Source of the DNA: Acanthosepion lycidas
Taxonomy: Eukaryota > Mollusca > Cephalopoda > Sepiida > Sepiidae
DNA: 64,000 nucleotides
Direction: 5' to 3'
Assembly: GCA_963932145.1 (NCBI GenBank)
Contig: OZ010571.1
Span: 154,282,012 to 154,346,011, forward strand
Part shown: positions 60,340 to 64,000 of the stretch, in pieces
How positions within the stretch are numbered: position 1 is the stretch's first letter
How the letters are laid out: every line of letters starts with the position of its first letter
The notes under the pieces: model-generated
What the model saw: the letters and a program-made list of their open reading frames with translations, nothing else
Told to the model about the DNA's origin: nothing
Database searches by the model: none
Position numbers and translations under genes: made by a program

Positions 60340-60600
60340 TGAAATTTCAATTGTCTCTTTCTGGTTTCAAGTATAAAGCTGCAATAGCCCATAGGAACCA
60401 CTTTTTTCAGCTATACCAGCAAGTCCAATCACAACACACACATATTTGTGGCTGCGCATAATAAATGCAAAGGTATTGAGTGTTTAGAGAATTGGCCAAA
60501 AGGATTTTGTTCCCCCTATACAAATAGCTCACTTAACAGATCATCTTTGACAATGAAATTATCTTAAATTTTGTCAAATGAATTATTCTGTTAAGGATTG
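60340..60600 (+). mobile_element. Jockey-like LINE fragment (linker before RT)
   Basis: The translation GFKYKAAIAHRNHFFQLYQQ corresponds to the PECAAAIAHRNHFFxLY segment between endonuclease and RT of the same family as 38.1-40.6 kb, where the segment is at about 38705. The similarity fades by about 60600. It is a short, isolated internal piece. Confidence 0.72.
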
Positions 60601-60604
60601 TTAT

Positions 60605-61168
60605 CTCAGTTATAAGTTAGAGAAAAAAAAATATTCTCTAAGCAATCCTACACATCTTCACCCTATAATATCATAATCAGTTATTATCAAAAAGTATCAT
60701 GTTTGTACTGTACATTTCTGGAAATATTAAACTACTTTAATGTTAATTTTGAGAATGATTATTATTAAACTACTTGTAAGCAGTCAGATTATCTAATATG
60801 ACCTGTAAACCTTATCAATGGACTTCAGTGGTTTGTCAACCTTTAGCAACACCTGTAGGTGTTGTTACTTGTCTTGGGCATGCATTTAATGCGTTATATT
60901 TTGTAACATTCATTTATATTGTCTAGAATATTATTTCTTTCATTTTTTTTTTCTCTGTTGACTTTCAAGCTTAAAAATTGCTTTAGATTCTATTAGATAT
61001 CAGACACAAAATGAAAGCAGCATCATTAGGACATAAAAAAAAAGAAAATGTAATACTAAAAATTAGGTTACTGGTATTTTAGATTCTTGATAACAAAGTT
61101 ATTTAGTACCATATACAACTAAATATAGAATCACTGCTTATAGGTTTCTCTATTGTATTAGATTGTTG

Positions 61169-61200
<32 letters not shown>
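60605..61200. other. AT-rich stretch with poly-T
   Basis: No gene was recognised. A run of about 32 T at 61172-61203 abuts the end of the following mariner relic. Confidence 0.5.
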
Positions 61201-61204
<4 letters not shown>

Positions 61205-61210
<6 letters not shown>

Positions 61211-61915
61211 GATTAATCCTTCAACAATATATTCTCCTTCATCATCTATGACATCCTGCCATAAATCCTCTAAATGTTCAATGCCCCTCCACAATAGAAA
61301 TTACTAGGTTTTCACTTGTAAAATTCATCAAGCCACATTTTAAGCTCTACGTCATTGTTTAACAAAACACCCTTCAAATTGTTAGAAAGCAACTGAAAAA
61401 GTTGGTAGTCTGAAGAGGCTAATTCAGGTGAATATGGTGGATGTAGCAGAACTTCCAAACCAAGCTCTTTATTTGTCTCCATGAGTAGCCTGGTGTCTAG
61501 CGAGTAAACTGGCAGCAATAGAGGAAGGCTGGAATTTGTTTCTCTCAGTCAATATGTGTGGTACCCATGCACAGTGTTTCTGAACCTTACCCATTGAGTG
61601 AAGATGACAAGTGACAGTAATATGAGAGTTTGCCATCTTCTGAGCCAATTCCCTAGTGGTCTGGCACAGTTCTTCTTTAATCACTGCTTGCAATTGGTTC
61701 TCTCATCGAACTGAACGGGTCAGACAGAATATCAAGAGTATGAGAGTTCAAACTTTCCCTTCTTGAGACTGGAAAACCATTTGTGACATTGTCAGTAATG
61801 AATTCTTCTCTGTACGTAGCACAAATGTCTCTAGCAGCTTTGTGACCTTGATTAAAAGCAAAGAGAGTTGTTGCCGAACATGTTCACTTTTGTTTACTTG
61901 GCATTCCATCTCAGG
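61205..61915 (-). mobile_element. Mariner relic with internal deletion
   Basis: Minus strand. The N-terminal part (61915-61740) reads LFAFNQGHKAARDICATYRE, the first helix-turn-helix. The frame 61693-61469 gives IKEELCQTTRELAQKMANSH, MGKVQKHCAWVPHILTERNK and SLLARHQ, the second helix-turn-helix and linker. In the overlapping frame 61518-61312 the C-terminal part follows at once: ELGLEVLLHPPYSPELASSD and LKGVLLNNDVELKMWLDEF, then IEHLEDLWQDVIDDEGEYIV near 61230. The ~120 residues that would hold the first two catalytic Asp residues are missing, so the element has joined DNA-binding and C-terminal parts. It is closest in style to the SETMAR/GVQW-like mariners. Terminal repeats were not identified. 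Confidence 0.85.
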
Positions 61916-61919
61916 GGCG

Positions 61920-62725
61920 GGGGGGGATGTCTCATCTGAAATAAAATTTCAATAACATTAAACATGTTTCATAGTATAACCAGAATTACTAAGAATCAAA
62001 AATGCCATGAAAGATTATTCTTAGAAATCATTCATAGAATACAAAAAAAAACTAAAAAAAACAAACAAATGAATATATGTAACAACCTAATATATAATAT
62101 CCACTGAACACAGAAATTTCATTATCAATATATTCCCAATACTGTGATTGAATAAAATAAGTTTGAAATGCTTTCAATAAAACATTAATAATTTTTCTGA
62201 AGAGATATTTTTCTTTATAACATTTGTGTCCAGTATATAACCATATGCTCTGTAATGGCTAAAATAAAGCTAAATTGTACTTGGTTTTAAATAGAATATT
62301 CTTTGAAAGTATTTCTGTCATCTCTTGCCATCAACTTTTTTTTTTTTTGTTGTTGATCTATTGAACATGCTTCTTTAAAGTGGAAACATGTTAGTAATAA
62401 AGTAAAAACATTGCACACTATATGAACCAACTTTTTCTGTGTGTCATTGTTTCATTGCTAAGTCTTTATAGTTACCAGTAGAATTTCTTTACTTTTGCAA
62501 AAATCCTCCTCTTAGTGGTGCTCTTCAAATACAGAGTAAAAAAAAAAAATATTTCTTTAGTTTCTATAATCTTACTTCTGAAAACCAATCTTGGCATTTG
62601 TGATTTTTATATTGTGTATAAGTGTCTTTTGAAAAACTGCAAGCATCTTATTTTTTTTAAATTTTACATTTCTATTACATCAACAAATGGAGATCCTAAT
62701 CATTGTGAATTCTACAATATTTTGA
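61920..62725. other. AT-rich stretch, no gene recognised
   Basis: A short G run lies at 61916-61927. No coding or RNA signature was seen. Confidence 0.5.
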
Positions 62726-62734
62726 TGACTGCAT

Positions 62735-62890
62735 AGTAAGTGCTTTGCCATGCCTACACATGGTTCTGAATTCAGAACTATCCTTCTTTTAGAATGGCTG
62801 CCAACCATAGAGAGCTTTTTCTGCTCTGCTATTAAACTCTTACTTGGAGAAGGAGGGGTGGATTCATATCTTTCCCAATGGTATTTTTCT
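62735..62890 (-). repeat. SINE body, copy 2
   Basis: The reverse complement reads ACCATTGGGAAAGATATGAA ... AGTTCTGAATTCAGAACCAT, aligned with the body of the tRNA-headed SINE at 16683-16915. The tRNA-like head is not recognisable upstream, so this copy is truncated or diverged. Confidence 0.6.
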
Positions 62891-63674
62891 GAAAGTGAAT
62901 ATATCAAACTCAGCAAGATGTTTTTCATTAAGATAAATTCTAATTTTGTTTCATTTTTGTACCTGAAAATTATGTAGACTTTGTAGATACATAGTTTTTC
63001 TTTTTTCTGTGATGAGATTTTTGGTGAAAATTATATTTTGTGTTCATTGGTCAGTGATGCCTTTAATTTCTATATTAGTTCTTCCGTTAATTATCATTTA
63101 CACTTTCCTCTTTCATAAATCCTTTTTTTTTTTCCCTATTGTCAAAAATACAAAAGTTGATTTACAATCCTACATCAGCATTGGCTTTCCCATTAATAAG
63201 TTATTAATGTTACTAACATTGTTCCTTCAGCTAATTAGATTTGTGAAAATGCATGAAAGAATAACTTGCAATCACCAATATATTCTTGAATACAATTAAC
63301 TGCCAGTAATACAGATGTAAAAATATTGTCTTAATTTATAAATAAAAATTATGAGAAAATCTGGACAGAATGGAATATTTAATGACATGCAATGTCATCA
63401 TAGCCACAAAAGAAAATTGTCCTAGTATTCTACAATAGTTTATTATCGTCTACTTTCATCCGCTTGCTTTTTCATAATGTTTTTGTTTTTGTTTTTTGCC
63501 TTTTCTTACTGTATAAAGAATTAATACCTGTTAAAAAACTTTAAATTTTGTCATCTCTTGTCTAGGTGTTTCAGTATATTTTCTCTCTTCACTAAAAAAA
63601 AAAAAAAAAAAAAAAAAAACTCTTTGAGGCAAAGCAATATCAATGGCATAATTTATTCTAAAAACAAAACAAAT

Positions 63675-63715
63675 ACTAAATTGATAACACACACATGTTG
63701 TGGTATCAATTTAGT
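63675..63715. repeat. Short hairpin
   Basis: ACTAAATTGATA and TATCAATTTAGT are perfect reverse complements, and the stem extends inward with mismatches (AACACA / TTGTGG). Confidence 0.8.
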
Positions 63716-63722
63716 ATCATTT

Positions 63723-63755
<33 letters not shown>

Positions 63756-63784
63756 AACCACAAAACATCTGCTGTATGAATTCA

Positions 63785-63830
63785 GGGCATGGGTGATGAT
63801 ACCTCTCCATAACTTCTTGTCCCTTATAGC
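63785..63830 (+). repeat. Dispersed repeat, copy 3 of 3 (weak)
   Basis: CAGGGCATGGGTGATGATAC then CTCTCCATAACTTCTTGTCC resembles the core of the copies at 20.65 and 60.19 kb. Confidence 0.4.
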
Positions 63831-64000
63831 ACTAACCATCATTTGACTCTTTACCATTCCTCTCTGTTTCTAATGCCTATATAAAGGGTGTTGAAAAGTA
63901 CTCAGTTCAATCAAGAAGGCCTTTCAAAAAATCTATGTGGTCTGACTTTTATGATGTATGAAATAAAAGGTTTATAGTACTTGATGATGTACTGAAAACA

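Larger units (their letters stand above)
62895..64000. other. Gene-free stretch to window end
   Basis: It contains poly-A at about 63594-63619, a hairpin at 63675-63715, (TA)n at 63722-63746 running into GT, and a third copy of the dispersed repeat near 63785-63825. No gene was recognised. Confidence 0.5.

Overview
This window looks like intergenic or intronic DNA from a large, AT-rich, repeat-dense animal genome. The types of LINE, the many Tc1/mariner relics and the abundant (AT)n, (CA)n and homopolymer runs suggest a mollusc, probably a cephalopod. That taxonomic call is inference from remembered family resemblance, not from a search. I see no intact host protein-coding gene, tRNA gene or CRISPR array. 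Nearly every recognisable protein signature belongs to a decayed transposable element.

Layout. 0-2.9 kb: AT-rich, no gene. 2.96-4.47 kb: LTR of a Ty3/Gypsy-like fossil, minus strand, with primer-binding leader. 4.9-5.3 kb: diverged ~189-bp tandem duplication. 5.5-5.75 kb: nearly perfect 226-bp foldback. 6.5-9.8 kb: broken Ty3/Gypsy fossil, minus strand (pol parts, gag, leader, 5' LTR). 10.7-14 kb: microsatellites. 14.5-15.3 kb: LINE 3' part, with a MADE1-like mariner MITE just beyond it. 16.7 kb: tRNA-derived SINE. 17.9-18.95 kb: Tc1 relic. 19.2 kb: a second tRNA-like SINE. 21.3-22.1 kb: Tc1-like relic. 22.6-24.37 kb: two adjacent copies of one LINE family, abutting a 5S rRNA-derived sequence. 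25.1-25.8 and 27.8-28.5 kb: LTR-like blocks. 29.6-30.65 kb: mariner relic. 31.2-32.65 kb: hAT relic of the GTF2IRD2/ZBED-like type. 33.7 kb: LINE tail. 38.1-40.56 kb: long Jockey-like LINE. 46.57-47.41 kb: 22-bp polypyrimidine satellite. 49.9-51.9 kb: G+C-richer, largely unique block, the best candidate for host regulatory or 5' exon sequence. 52.06-52.89 kb: nearly perfect 23-bp minisatellite. 54.4-55.06 kb: mariner relic. 56.7-59.26 kb: two LINE families tail to tail. 60.3-60.6 kb: Jockey-like LINE fragment. 61.2-61.9 kb: mariner relic lacking its catalytic core. 62.7 kb: second copy of the 16.7-kb SINE body.

The genes do not act together: the window records successive insertions of at least five Tc1/mariner lineages, two LINE families, one hAT element, several LTR families and SINEs. 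The most unusual items are the 5S rRNA-derived segment at the broken end of a LINE, the large foldback, the repeated primer-binding leader motifs next to two LTRs, and the two very homogeneous satellites. All similarity statements come from reading translations by eye.
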